Shown here in pieces: positions 34,329 through 44,485 of a DNA stretch of 64,000 nucleotides. Both the position numbers and the translations under genes were made by a program. The notes under the pieces were generated by a model. That model was not told where the DNA came from and searched no databases. It saw nothing but the letters and a program-made list of their open reading frames with translations. Each line of letters opens with the position of its first letter. The first letter of the stretch is position 1. The DNA comes from Daedaleopsis sinensis (lineage: Eukaryota > Basidiomycota > Agaricomycetes > Polyporales > Polyporaceae): contig CM066310.1 in assembly GCA_033807695.1 (NCBI GenBank), positions 806,001-870,000 on the forward strand. The letters run 5' to 3'.

Positions 34329-34899
34329 AGGATCCAGCAAGCTCGTTACACACCTGGTAACAGTTGCTTCCCGTAACATCCGCGAGCAGCTGATCTGACG
34401 ACTTCAAAGAACAGAAGCTTGTGCTAAAACATTAGCATGCATAGACTCTTGCAACCGCGTCCGTGTCTTGTCAGGTGCTATATCATATATCACTGCGCAG
34501 TGCGGAGTCGCTGACGAGCTGTGAGAAGAGCAACCTCGTGATGTGTGTATGTCTGCCATGCCAGTACTGGTAGATTTGCGTGTTCAGTCAGCAGTGACAC
34601 ACAGACTGGTAGGAGCCGATGTGACACGCAGCCTAGGGGCATCTCAGGCTATACGGTAGCCTGGCCTGGTTCAAGCTCGCCTCCATTCGTATCTGACGTG
34701 GGCGCTTTATGATGAGAACGCTGAGTCAAGGAGCACGGGGTGTATCCACTCTCTGACCCGCGTCCATTCAATACGTGCCAGCTCACGGGACGATATGGTT
34801 TAATCTCTTCTACTTTTCGTGACTGAGTTTGTCGACCACTATCATGTTGGAATCTTTGCCCTTCCATTCTCACCAACTTCAATTCATGCCTGTCTCGGA
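34329..34899. other. Intergenic region
   Basis: About 570 bp between the transporter stop and the questin-oxidase-like gene 2 promoter. No gene recognised. Confidence 0.5.
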
Positions 34900-34906
34900 T
34901 ATATAT
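34900..34906 (+). promoter_or_regulatory. TATA box of questin-oxidase-like gene 2
   Basis: TATATAT, 83 bp upstream of the ATG at 34983. It argues for 34983 over the in-frame ATG at 34905. Confidence 0.5.
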
Positions 34907-34982
34907 GGGGTCGGCCTCCTACCTTTCTCCACCACTTCCTCCTAGTGCAATTCACCGCCTTCCCGCTCACCTTTCCATCAAC

Positions 34983-36743
34983 ATGTCGACGTCGTTCAAC
35001 ACAACGGATGCCATCGAGGCGCTGTTCTCCTTGGTACCTTCCGAAGCTCCCTCAACCCGGTCTCCGTTGCGCCTGCCAGGAATCACCAAGTCATCGAGCG
35101 AAGCTCTGAGAAATGCGTTGAAAGACAATCACGTCAAATGGCACGCGTTCTTCAATGACCGCGGATTCCACAAGTTTGTCTCCACTCTCGCTAGCCGCGT
35201 CAGATCGTGACTGAGCAGTTCCTGTTGGCAGCCATGCGTCTCACCACCTAGTTGCCATCTACGCACTGGGGGCAAGTGGACCCCTGATTGAGGCGGCGTA
35301 CCAGACCCATGTCGTCTACATGCGGCCTGCGTTCAAGTCGCCGGAGCCCGTCTCCGAGGCGAACTTCTGGAAACACCTCGGCAAACCCGAGTAAGCGTCC
35401 ATCCTTCAGCCTGTGTCATCGCGATGGTCCTGATCATGGGTTGTCAGGTTTTATAACTCATACTTGGAGTACTTTCGGGCACTCCTCTTGAAGAAAGACG
35501 TGTCCGAAGTCCTTGAAGAGTATGTGTTCTCGTCGAAGGCGAACGTGGGAGGCACGGGCATCGAGGGCAATCCTCGCATGCTTACCAGGTTCTGGGCTTC
35601 TGTCCTCCACCCTGTTATACACACAGGGTGCGGCCTCGAGTTTGGGATCCTTGGACTAGTTGCGGAAGGTGATCACTGGTCAAAATTCGCCCCCCCAGCT
35701 GGTCTAACGCATAGTTCTATCTAGGTCTCGCTCAGACCGCTATTCATCCAACTGACGCCCATGAGATCATTCCACTGTCGTTATTCCAGACAGAGACTTC
35801 GAGCGCAGTAAACCGACTCACTGCCCTACTTCCGTCCCTCTCTTTGAACAAGAACCCGACCGACGATGCAAACGAAGAGAGCAAGCCGGGTGTGCACGCG
35901 TTCACCATTCTCGGACGGCTGCTCGCCGACGCCAGGTTCTCTTCGGCCAGCATAGGCATACCCTTGCCGAACCGTGTCCAGAATTTCTACAAGGTCAACG
36001 CCGATTTGGGCGACGTGATCGCGGCACTCGCCAATGAGTGGGCCGCCGAGCTCGACGGCGACGGCGCCACCCCCGCATCGATTCAGAAGAAGATCGAGGA
36101 GCTGGCGTGGATGAACGCACTCATTTACGGTGTCGCCGGATGGGCGGGGAGAGGCCAGACGGACGGGAAGTTCAACGCCGACTTCTTCTAGTGAGATTTA
36201 CGATGTCTTTTACTGGCTCTCCTCACTAATGGCTGTTCCCGTAGCATGCATCTGGTCACGTCTTCCGTCTTCATTCCCTCGCTCGTCGCGTACCTCACCC
36301 CGCGCTCAGCGGCGCTCCTGCTCCAAAGCTACTTCGCCACCTCGCTCGTGTGGTACGTCACGCAGGGCCGCCCTCAGCTGCCGATCCGCGAGTTCTACGC
36401 AAGGACGACGGCGATGCCTGTCCAGCCTGGCGAGCCGCGTGTCGCCCCCGTGAAGAACACCCTCACGCCCGACGACGCCTCTCCTAACCCGTGGCTACCC
36501 ATCGTGCAGACGACGCTCGTGCATCCTGCGGAGCACCTGTGCAAGATTCAGCGCGCGCTCATGCACAACGCGACGCTGTACGGGAATCGGGGCGCTGGTG
36601 ACTTCGCGGGGCTGGGCCTGGAGGGCGCGGAAGTGCTGGACAGCACGTTGTTCATCCGTGCTGCAGGACTCACTGCGGATAGGATAGGGTGGATGAAGGA
36701 GGGGCAGGAAGCCGGGGACTGGGACCGCACTGGTTTCTTCTGA
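34983..36743 (+). CDS. Questin-oxidase-like protein (AflY/GedK-type), copy 2
   Basis: Five exons (34983..35173, 35232..35390, 35448..35668, 35725..36190, 36245..36743) give 511 residues. All four introns sit at the same positions as in copy 1 (4717-6555), so the pair arose by DNA duplication. Conserved blocks are the N-terminal DNHVKWHAFFNDR, then HASHHLVAIYALGA and the C-terminal HLVTSSVFIPSLVAYLTP. The N-terminal 30 residues and the loop after the second exon have diverged from copy 1. An SDR relic and an intact SDR gene lie immediately downstream on the opposite strand, again pairing the two enzyme types. Confidence 0.85.
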
Positions 36744-36938
36744 GGTGCGCCGAACATTCGAAGCTGTTCATAAAGTGTTTTACGAAAAAGATTGTAATAG
36801 TACCTACTCCCCGCTCAACATGATTGACTAGCAAAGGGACTTGTGACGTTTGCTCTACTGCTTACAGAAGGTACGTTCTCACATTTGCTTTACAACGGTC
36901 GACACTCGCTCCAGGCTCTGCCATGGCGTATCCCCGAC

Positions 36939-37545
36939 CTATTTCCTTAGCACGACCTCAACCGCCTCCTTCATCCCGTTCAGGAGGTCCTGTGTCGTGT
37001 ACTTGGGCTTCCAGCCCAGATCTCTGCGCCCGCGATCAGCACGACACCGCGCATTGGTGAAAAGCGAGCGAGCTGTGTATGCGCTCCCGAAGTGCTCGAT
37101 GCAGTCCGCTGGAGTGAGAACTGTCGGTTCCACTTCCTTGATCTTGCCAACGTCGACCAGAGCGCTCCCCATGGATTTGACTACGTCGTACATGGTGTGC
37201 TCGTCCGCCCTCACGAAATAATATCCTTCGCGGCCGTGCCCGAGCTTAGAGGGAGAGGAACCGAAGAGCACCGCGTCGAACAGGAGGTAGTAGAATTCCG
37301 CCGCTGTGGTGAAGCGTCTAGCATGGATCCTCTTCCACCGGCAGCCGCCCGGGGGAGATTATAACGTCATGACTCACTATCATCGATGTGCGCGTTCGAC
37401 CAGATGCACGCACCCTTACCCAGCATGCCAGCCCGGCGGCGCTTCGCGAAGACGGTCGTGAGCCAAGGAATAGCGATAGAGTGCTTGTGCGCTATGCTGC
37501 TGTCGAACAGGGGGCCCTTGGCAATCCCGTAGATTGCCCGTTGAA
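36939..37545 (-). pseudogene. 5'-truncated SDR / NmrA-like relic, copy D
   Basis: The C-terminal half of the SDR family is present: IYGIAKGPLFDSSIAHKH, GKGACIWSNAHIDD, an intron at the conserved position, then the last exon from about 37281 to 36939 with SPSKLGHGREGYYFV and NARCRADRGRRDLGW. The Rossmann N-terminus (about 170 residues, three exons) is missing, and the sequence upstream of about 37545 is unrelated. The retained part is open, so the truncation may be recent. It lies tail-to-tail with questin-oxidase-like gene 2. Confidence 0.75.
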
Positions 37546-37983
37546 GGATATACTGCACCACAGTCGAATCGCTTGGTGACACGAATTTACCAGGCGCGCG
37601 AAGTGAGTTGGACGACGAGCACTTTGCTGGGTGCTTAACAGTTTTGGCCGAGTCGACGCGACGTGCCGTGGTTCAAGCCAGAAAGCGCTCGTGAGAGGAG
37701 GAGGAGGATGAGCGCTCCGGTTGGTTCCGCCCGCGACCTCAGGCCTTAGGCCTTGCTCACTGCTCAGGTCCTAACGAGGTAATGAGACAGACACCCGAAC
37801 GCGCAACCGCTACACGCACTGGCAGCCAATGTCTCAGCATCCATAGTAGTAAGGAAGCAAAGAGGAGGAGGAACGGTCTCTCTATTCACCATCACGACTC
37901 CGAGGTCATCTTGTGATCCAGACACATATTAGTACATTGTGCCCTGAGTGGGAGCTATCTTAGGTTATCCTGGTGAGCTCAAC
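37546..37983. other. Intergenic region between two SDR copies
   Basis: No gene seen. A short GAGGAGGAGGAGGATGAG tract lies near 37696-37713. Confidence 0.45.
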
Positions 37984-39275
37984 CTATTGCCCTCTGACGA
38001 GCACCTCGACCTCCTCCTTGGTCCCGCTCAAGAGGTCCTTCGTCGTGTACTTCGGCTTCCAACCCAGATCCCTGCTCCCACGATCAGCAAGACACCGTAC
38101 ATTCGCGAAGAGCACGCTGGCCATGGCCTCGCTCCCAAAGATTTGGAGAATCTCCGCCGCGGTGAATACGGTCGGCTCCGCTTCCTCGATCTTGCCAATA
38201 TCGACGAGAGCGGTCCCGATCGCCTTGGCTATGTCGCACATCGTGCTCTCGTCCGCTCCCACGAAGTAGTAGCCCTCGCGCCCATGCCCGAGCTTGGAGG
38301 GAGAGGGGCCGAAGAGCACCGCGTCGAACAGGAGATAATAGTACTCCGCCGCTGCAGCCGAACATTGAGCACCGTCGCAATCGCCGAGAAGGAAAGGTCA
38401 CTCACTGTCATCAATGTGCACGTTCGACCAGATGTTCGCACCCTTGCCCAGCACGCCCGCTCGTCCACGCTGGGCAAAAGCGGCCGTGAACCACTGGAAG
38501 ACGATGGTGTGCTTGTGTGCTATACCGCTGTCGAATAGGGGCCCCTTGGCCATTCCGTAGACCGCCCCTGGGAGGACGACGTAGGTGCGGGCGTACCCCT
38601 CAGTGGAGGCTGAGAGGGCGAGAAGATCGACAGCATGGCGAGGTGCGGTCGGAGGGAGCGCATCGAGCGCAGCGAGGTCGAGGTCCGAAGTGATTGTATC
38701 TGAGGCGTACTCGCCACGTGCGTTGTCCATGAGGGTCACTGTGCCAGACTGGTGGGCATAAAGGACGTCCTTAGTAAGATTTTGAAGACGGGCAGGGGAT
38801 TAAATACATACAGTCTGGATGAGGATCGGTGTGTCTCCAGTGGTGTCGTGGCGTTTCTTGAGCCCTGCGAGGATCGCCTTCATCGCGGGCTCGTCATCGC
38901 TGCTTGCCTACAAATTGCCGCTTTTGTCAGTATGTGGCCAGCGGATTGCGGGTACTCAGATACCCACCGTGTGTATGACCACATGAGACTGCGCCGATAG
39001 CTCAGTGAGCTTCTCAAAATCCTGGAGTGCCCCCACCACAGTCTTGACACCGGGGAGCGCGGCCTCGATGAGTTTCGCCTTCTCGGCGTTGCGCACGAGC
39101 GCCGTGATTTCGAAAGTGTCTGCCTTGGGATGTTTGACAATCCGCTGCAGGACAGAACCGCCGATATAGCCTGCGCAATTCGACGTTGATATAAGTCTAT
39201 GTCATAAGAGAGCACACCGTCATATCACTCACCAGTGGCGCCGGTGTAGAAAACTGAAATCCTCTCTGAAGACAT
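37984..39275 (-). CDS. NAD(P)-binding extended SDR / NmrA-like reductase, copy C
   Basis: Five exons on the minus strand (39275..39233, 39170..38968, 38907..38812, 38748..38406, 38351..37984) give 350 residues. Exon lengths of the first four (43, 203, 96, 343 nt) are identical to copy A. The motif TGATGYIGG is intact, as is STEGYARTY. The C-terminal exon has drifted more (for example EILQIFGSEAMAS). Together with the relic copy D and the second questin-oxidase-like gene it repeats the 4.7-10.3 kb arrangement, but with the SDR genes inverted. Confidence 0.85.
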
Positions 39276-40350
39276 GCTGTGTAGGTTGATTCTCTTGTAT
39301 GTTGTAGGCGATACGGGTGTTGGAGTTGATACTTCATCTCACCTATACCTCTTCTGCTTTTGTACGCTCTCTCTCCAGCGTAGCACGCAATGATTCCCTA
39401 ACCACGTCTGCGCAATTGCCACCATATCGGAGTGCCGGTATGTCGGACAATGGCGTTGGCGGTGCGCCGCCTGCTAACGATGTTCGTCCCCCTCTTCGGC
39501 TCGAACTCCTAAATCAGCGGCCCCAATCGAAATCGAGCCGACGGGGGGTACTTATAGCGAAGGACATTTCCCGCCGTTTCGGCTCGCCGTCCGTGACCCA
39601 GCCAATCTGAGAAGAGCCGATCGCGGCCTTACATAGCGAGCTGCGAGGGGGCTAGGTCCCAGAAAAATCCCGGAGTTAATCTGCTAGCATCATGACAGCG
39701 ACAAGCACAATCTGATATTATACAATCTCCCAAGGCAGCTCGAGCAATGTTCAAAGAAGGTCGTGTACTGGCAGCGGCAGCTGTGGCGCCAATTGCTCTG
39801 GCAGGCTGGCATGTGTATGCCATGTGTGGCCAACCTGAGTCCTGAGATGGGTGAGTCTTTCTAACAAGAAATACCATACCTGTTCAAATGGACTGCATGG
39901 ATCGCTCGGTCGACGTGAGTAGGGGTAAGTGGTGGTTTTCTGAGAGTTGGACGATGCACGGGCGCCAGAATGTTGGGACATCTTCACAGCTTTACGGAAT
40001 GCCGGCCCGAGCTCCGTGTAACGTTGACTTTCATTCAAGTTCTCAGCGACCGTGTTCTCAGTCTGAGGCCTGTACGTCTTCTGCCTAGGAGAGACAAGGT
40101 ATATGTAGGGACCGCGCGGCGGGTCTGACTCGGTGGAAGATGCCCCGCTACGGCACCGTAGTCATTAGTCACCAACTTTAGGCGGCATCCGGTGCAGTCA
40201 CTTTTGAATACTCCTGATTACAGGTAGGTGAGCAACTGCGATCCGATGTGCGATCGTACAGTTTGATTTGGGAGGATGGCAAATGAAGTATGTACACTGT
40301 ATGGTTAATATTGGTGGCCAAGAGTAGCAAAAGGGATTGGGGCTGCAGAT
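39276..40350. other. Intergenic region
   Basis: About 1.1 kb with no supported gene. An imperfectly spaced inverted repeat, TCGGCTCGA and TCGAGCCGA, lies around 39497-39541 and could be regulatory. Confidence 0.4.
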
Positions 40351-40443
40351 GACTCAATCCAGTCTCGAACTGGAGACCTCCTGTGACCTTGAGCCGAACA
40401 AGGCGTGTGAGACAGACGTGATAACCAACTACACCATTGAGCC
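40351..40443 (-). tRNA. tRNA-Val (CAC) with intron
   Basis: The minus strand folds as a cloverleaf. Acceptor GGCTCAA pairs with TTGAGTC, the D arm is GTGT-AGTTGGTTA-TCAC, anticodon stem TCTGT/ACAGG, and T arm TCCAG-TTCGAGA-CTGGA. The loop CTCACAC gives anticodon CAC (Val). A 20-nt intron (40405..40386) interrupts after base 37. Exons are 40443..40406 and 40385..40351 (73 nt). Confidence 0.92.
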
Positions 40444-40851
40444 GATGATGGAGTGGAAGTCCAGTAACATCCGTTCCCTGATCTCTCATAATTACGCTAC
40501 TTCCTCGATGCTGCATTCAAATTTCAGTAGTACTCCGAGGGTCAACGTTAACGGCAGTACTTCATGGTCACGGTGTTTTTGAGAAGACTCATGGGGGTCA
40601 GAATGTTAATTGAGAGCTCTGATGAGTCTTGAACGGTCCCGACTCGAGTCCAGCATGAAATCCGTGACTTGTCATTATGAAAAAGAAACGAGGAAACTAT
40701 GGATACACGACGTTAACACAGGAGTCGATCTATCTATGTGGAATGTAGTAGTAACACTGTGTCCGATGAACCCACCAAGCACGAAGTCTAAGATGCAAGA
40801 TCCCAAGAAAAGAAACGATATCAACGAGAGCCGGCGGTGACGAACCCAACG

Positions 40852-43008
40852 CTATACGTTGTTGTCGCCCTTCAGCTCCAAGGCTGGATGACCACGGGTC
40901 AGGACGCGGACATGATCCTCGCCGTATATCGTCACGGGAGTGCCGAGGTTGACCGCCTCCTCCTCCCCGTCGATCTTCCCGCCCTTCTCCACGACGACCT
41001 GCTCCGCAACGTCCTCGAGCACCTTCTCTTTCTCCACGGCATTCGCCGCCTCCGAGTCCTCTGCCTCGATACCTGCCGGAGCGCTCCCTTCGCGGCCGCC
41101 GCGGTAGAAGACGAGCATGCCGATGAACTCGGCGCCGACGACGGCGAGCAGGAACCAGTACGCGGCCGCGCGCCCCGCGTACGAGTCTGCCCCGCCATGC
41201 GACGCCTCGACGCTCGTCTCGATCGAGCCGACGGCGGAGATGCCGATGGCGGACCCGAGCTGGAGCGCGCCGTTGAATATCGCGCCCACCGTCCCGGCCA
41301 TCGACGCGGGGCTCGTGCGGAAGATCGCGATGCTGCGCGGGCGGGCGAGTCAGTCGCGGACGTCGAGGTTCAAACGTCAGGGAGGGGGCACTCACTTAGT
41401 GTGCGTGTATATGAGCATGGCGCCTGCGGAGCCGAGCGTGAACGCGGGGAAGATGAACGGCCAGTAGCGCGCGGGGCTATCCGCGAACGTGAAGAGGATC
41501 GTCGCGATGATGCAGAGGCCCTCGCCGAAGAGGATGATCCATTTTGAGTTGATGACCCGGGAGAGCGAGCCGGTGAAGCTCATGGCAAATGCGAGAACGC
41601 CCAGCGGGATCCTGGACGGGGTGTCAGTGGGCTGCATGTGTATGTAGAGACGAAGGAGTAGTAAGTACGTACATGTGAATCGCGGTCGAGATGGCGCTCC
41701 AGTGCCAGACGTTCTGCCAAAGGAGCGTGTAGACCGTGAACACCGTCGTCCACCAGAAGAAAGGCAGGAGAGCGGTGAAGAACAGGATGAGGAAGTTTGG
41801 GAGGAACCACGTGCTTGGCGGAATCGCCGCGCGGTCCGCAGGTATAGTTGTCTCGTAATAGAAGAAGCCCGCGACGAGGAAGACTGAGATGATGAGCGGC
41901 GCGAGGACCCCGCCCGATCCCCATCCGACCGTCGTGCCGGAGGTGACGGCGTAGATGAAGAGGATCAGAGCAACTGCATGTGACAACAAGGTTAGAGTCT
42001 CGCAGCATGAAGTGGGTGCAGTTCCGCAAATGGCTACGGACGTACCTGTCAAGATAGAAACCCCTATGAGATCCAAACTCTTCCATCGGGCGTCGCGCCG
42101 GACTGAGAGGTCATCGACCCGGGGTTCTTGCTTCGGGATGAGGAAGACACAGACGGAGGCGATGGGCATGCACACTAGGGCGACAAACCAGAACACCCAA
42201 TGCCACGACGCGAACTGCACGAAGATCGCGCCGATGATGAGCCCGAGCACTAAAAAGCGACATCCGATGTCAGCGTCGGGCACTACACACGGACAGCACG
42301 CAAATGCATCTCCCACCATTCCCTATGGCACCACAACCGCCGAACACGCCAATGGCGCGCGCCTGCTCCGACGGCTCCGGGAAGACGTGGACGAGGAGTG
42401 TCAACGCGGAGGGGATGGTCATGGAAGCGGCTGCAGGTCATGGTACTGTCAGCCTCGTACGTACAGGAATACGGCTGAGAGCGCGCTCACCTATGCCGCT
42501 GAGCGCACGGAGGACGATGAGCGGGATCTTGCTTGTCACGAAGCCGGCACCGATTGAGAGCACACCGAGCGCGGCTACGCCACCAATAAACGCAAATTCT
42601 GTCGAGACGGTAAGTCGGGCCGGTCGCGGCTAAATTTTGAGCTACTAGAACGTACTAGGGTTGTACACGTCGCTGATGCGCCCGCTCTGCAGTGGTCTCA
42701 CCGTTAGTACCGGCCCCTGCTCGACGCCCAATGGCACTCACAATGAGCAGAAAGGACGCGAACGTGAGCTGGAAGGCGCTGATGATCCACGTCGACTCGG
42801 CCTCGGTCATGTCCAGCGCGTCGACGAGGGCGGGGATGGCGGAGAAGAGGGCGGAGTTGTTGAAGGCGTCCAGGAACTGGGCGAGACAGAAGATGATGAG
42901 CAACACGTAGCGGCGTGCGCTCGAGTACTTCTGGGGCACGCGGCCGTCGACCAGGGTCTGTGCCGGGGAGAGCACGGTCGACGGCGAGGAGGAGGGCGGA
43001 GCGATCAT
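40852..43008 (-). CDS. MFS transporter, DHA2-like (14-TM drug:H+ antiporter type)
   Basis: Eight exons on the minus strand (43008..42742, 42686..42656, 42598..42491, 42430..42317, 42249..42046, 41973..41673, 41611..41396, 41332..40852) give 573 residues. Key blocks are QFLDAFNNSALFSAIPAL (TM1), the block TWIISAFQLTFASFLLI with SGRISDVYN (TM2 and the loop-2 MFS motif A region), RAIGVFGGCGAIGNVLGLII (motif C, antiporter type) and the terminal segment AGTVGAIFNGALQLGSAIG. The C-terminus is a hydrophilic Glu/Lys-rich tail. Such proteins export small molecules by proton antiport. Exon 2 is 31 nt. The Met at 43008 is the first ATG after the TATA box at 43222-43229. Confidence 0.85.
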
Positions 43009-43221
43009 GTCGACGTAAAAGCTGAGATCTGGGAGGTGTCCGTTAGTTGGTTTTCTCTCCTTGGTTGGATTGAGGAGGAGGTCGGGAACGGAGGGGCCTC
43101 TGGAGAGTCTGCTTTCAGCCAACGGAGGGCCCACTATATGACAGTACTGTATGGAAACACTCGTGCGTCGGGTCGTGGAGGGGTCGTGGATGAAGAAGGC
43201 GAGAGACCTGCCGTTTACGCG

Positions 43222-43229
43222 TATATATA
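43222..43229 (-). promoter_or_regulatory. TATA box of the MFS gene
   Basis: TATATATA on the minus strand, 214 bp before the chosen ATG. No other ATG lies between on this strand, which supports the start at 43008. Confidence 0.5.
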
Positions 43230-44143
43230 CCTGTCTCGCATCCGCTGCCAAATCCGAGTCCACCGCGGCGGGCGGCCGTGCGCGCGAAGATAGCAGTTTT
43301 CCTGAACATGAGTCATCATAGAACCCATCCGGTCGGGGACTGTCCTGGCCTATCAGCGCACGCCGCTATGATGAGCGGATGCTAAAATGCCCAATCATTG
43401 TGCAGGGCGAGGCTTAGAAAGCGAGACGGTGAAGAGGTGGGCGTTGAACGTGGTCGAGAACGAATAAATACGCTTGCCTTTTACGTACGTGGCTTACTAA
43501 CCGCCCGCCCCGAATACACGGCATATCCTCGGCTAAACATTCTCTCTCACTCTCCTCTCAGGTTTTGGCGACGGGCGTGCCCGTTCCCATTCACGGCCAC
43601 TGCGGTCTCCTCGTCGACCCCATCTCATCTAAGGACAGAGAGGATAATGCTATAGAGTTAGACTCTGAGTTCACATCCAATCCCCGCGGACTCGGGGAGT
43701 CCGTCTGACTCATCGCTCGAGGTGAGTGATCTGCCCACAGCCCCTTGACACGGTATGCATCGATCGCAGTGGATGAGTAACACATTTGAACAGACATACC
43801 CGAGGTGGGAGGTGTATTGACTCGTGTACAAACGCCACTAGCGACGCAATCCTTGACCCACGTTGGCGCAATCCTTCTACGCACAAACATGCGCCACGGT
43901 GCACACTCAGCAGGACGTTGGTGTGATATTGGTAAGCATGTTTTCTGTAAGGCTCTTGCATCTCTTTGTCGCTCAATCGTGCACCTTGTGGAACAGGGAT
44001 AAGGTTAAGGTGCCATGATACAGATAAGTAGGCCCTCCGGGCGAACCTGGCCACGTACCGTTTTCGAGGATATTTCTTCAACTATTCATTAATATATGAT
44101 TTATAGTATGTATGTGTAAAAGACAATAATGAAATAAATTGTC
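43230..44143. other. Intergenic region, no gene recognised
   Basis: No supported gene. It marks the passage from GC-rich ordinary genes to a more AT-rich, repeat-bearing region. Confidence 0.4.
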
Positions 44144-44213
44144 TACTAAGTCAGGTCATTAGTACTGTGACTAATGAATACTAAGTCAGGTCATTAGTAC
44201 TGTGACTAATGAA
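44144..44213. repeat. 35-bp direct tandem repeat, two copies
   Basis: Two perfect adjacent copies of a 35-bp unit (44144-44178 and 44179-44213), starting TACTAAGTCAGGTCATTAG. It is followed at about 44229-44262 by a near-palindromic run of TACTACTAGTAGTA words. Confidence 0.9.
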
Positions 44214-44377
44214 CAAGCAATGATCAATACTACTATATACTACTAGTAGTAGTATATACCAGTAGTATAGTACTAGTATTATACTGTAACGCGATCGATG
44301 CACATGGATGTATAGTAAATACATCGTCTAGTACGACTCAAGGACAATAGCTCTGAGAATACTATGAGGATCAGAGT

Positions 44378-44423
44378 ATACTACTGTACTTGGAGAGGAT
44401 ATACTACTGTACTTGGAGAGGAT
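44378..44423. repeat. 23-bp direct tandem repeat, two copies
   Basis: Two perfect adjacent copies (44378-44400 and 44401-44423) starting ATACTACTGTACTTGGAG. Short ATCATATACT words repeat just downstream to about 44485. Confidence 0.9.
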
Positions 44424-44485
44424 ATGCTGCTGGAGATAATACGCATGCATGTATCATATATCATATACTATCATATACTATAGGA

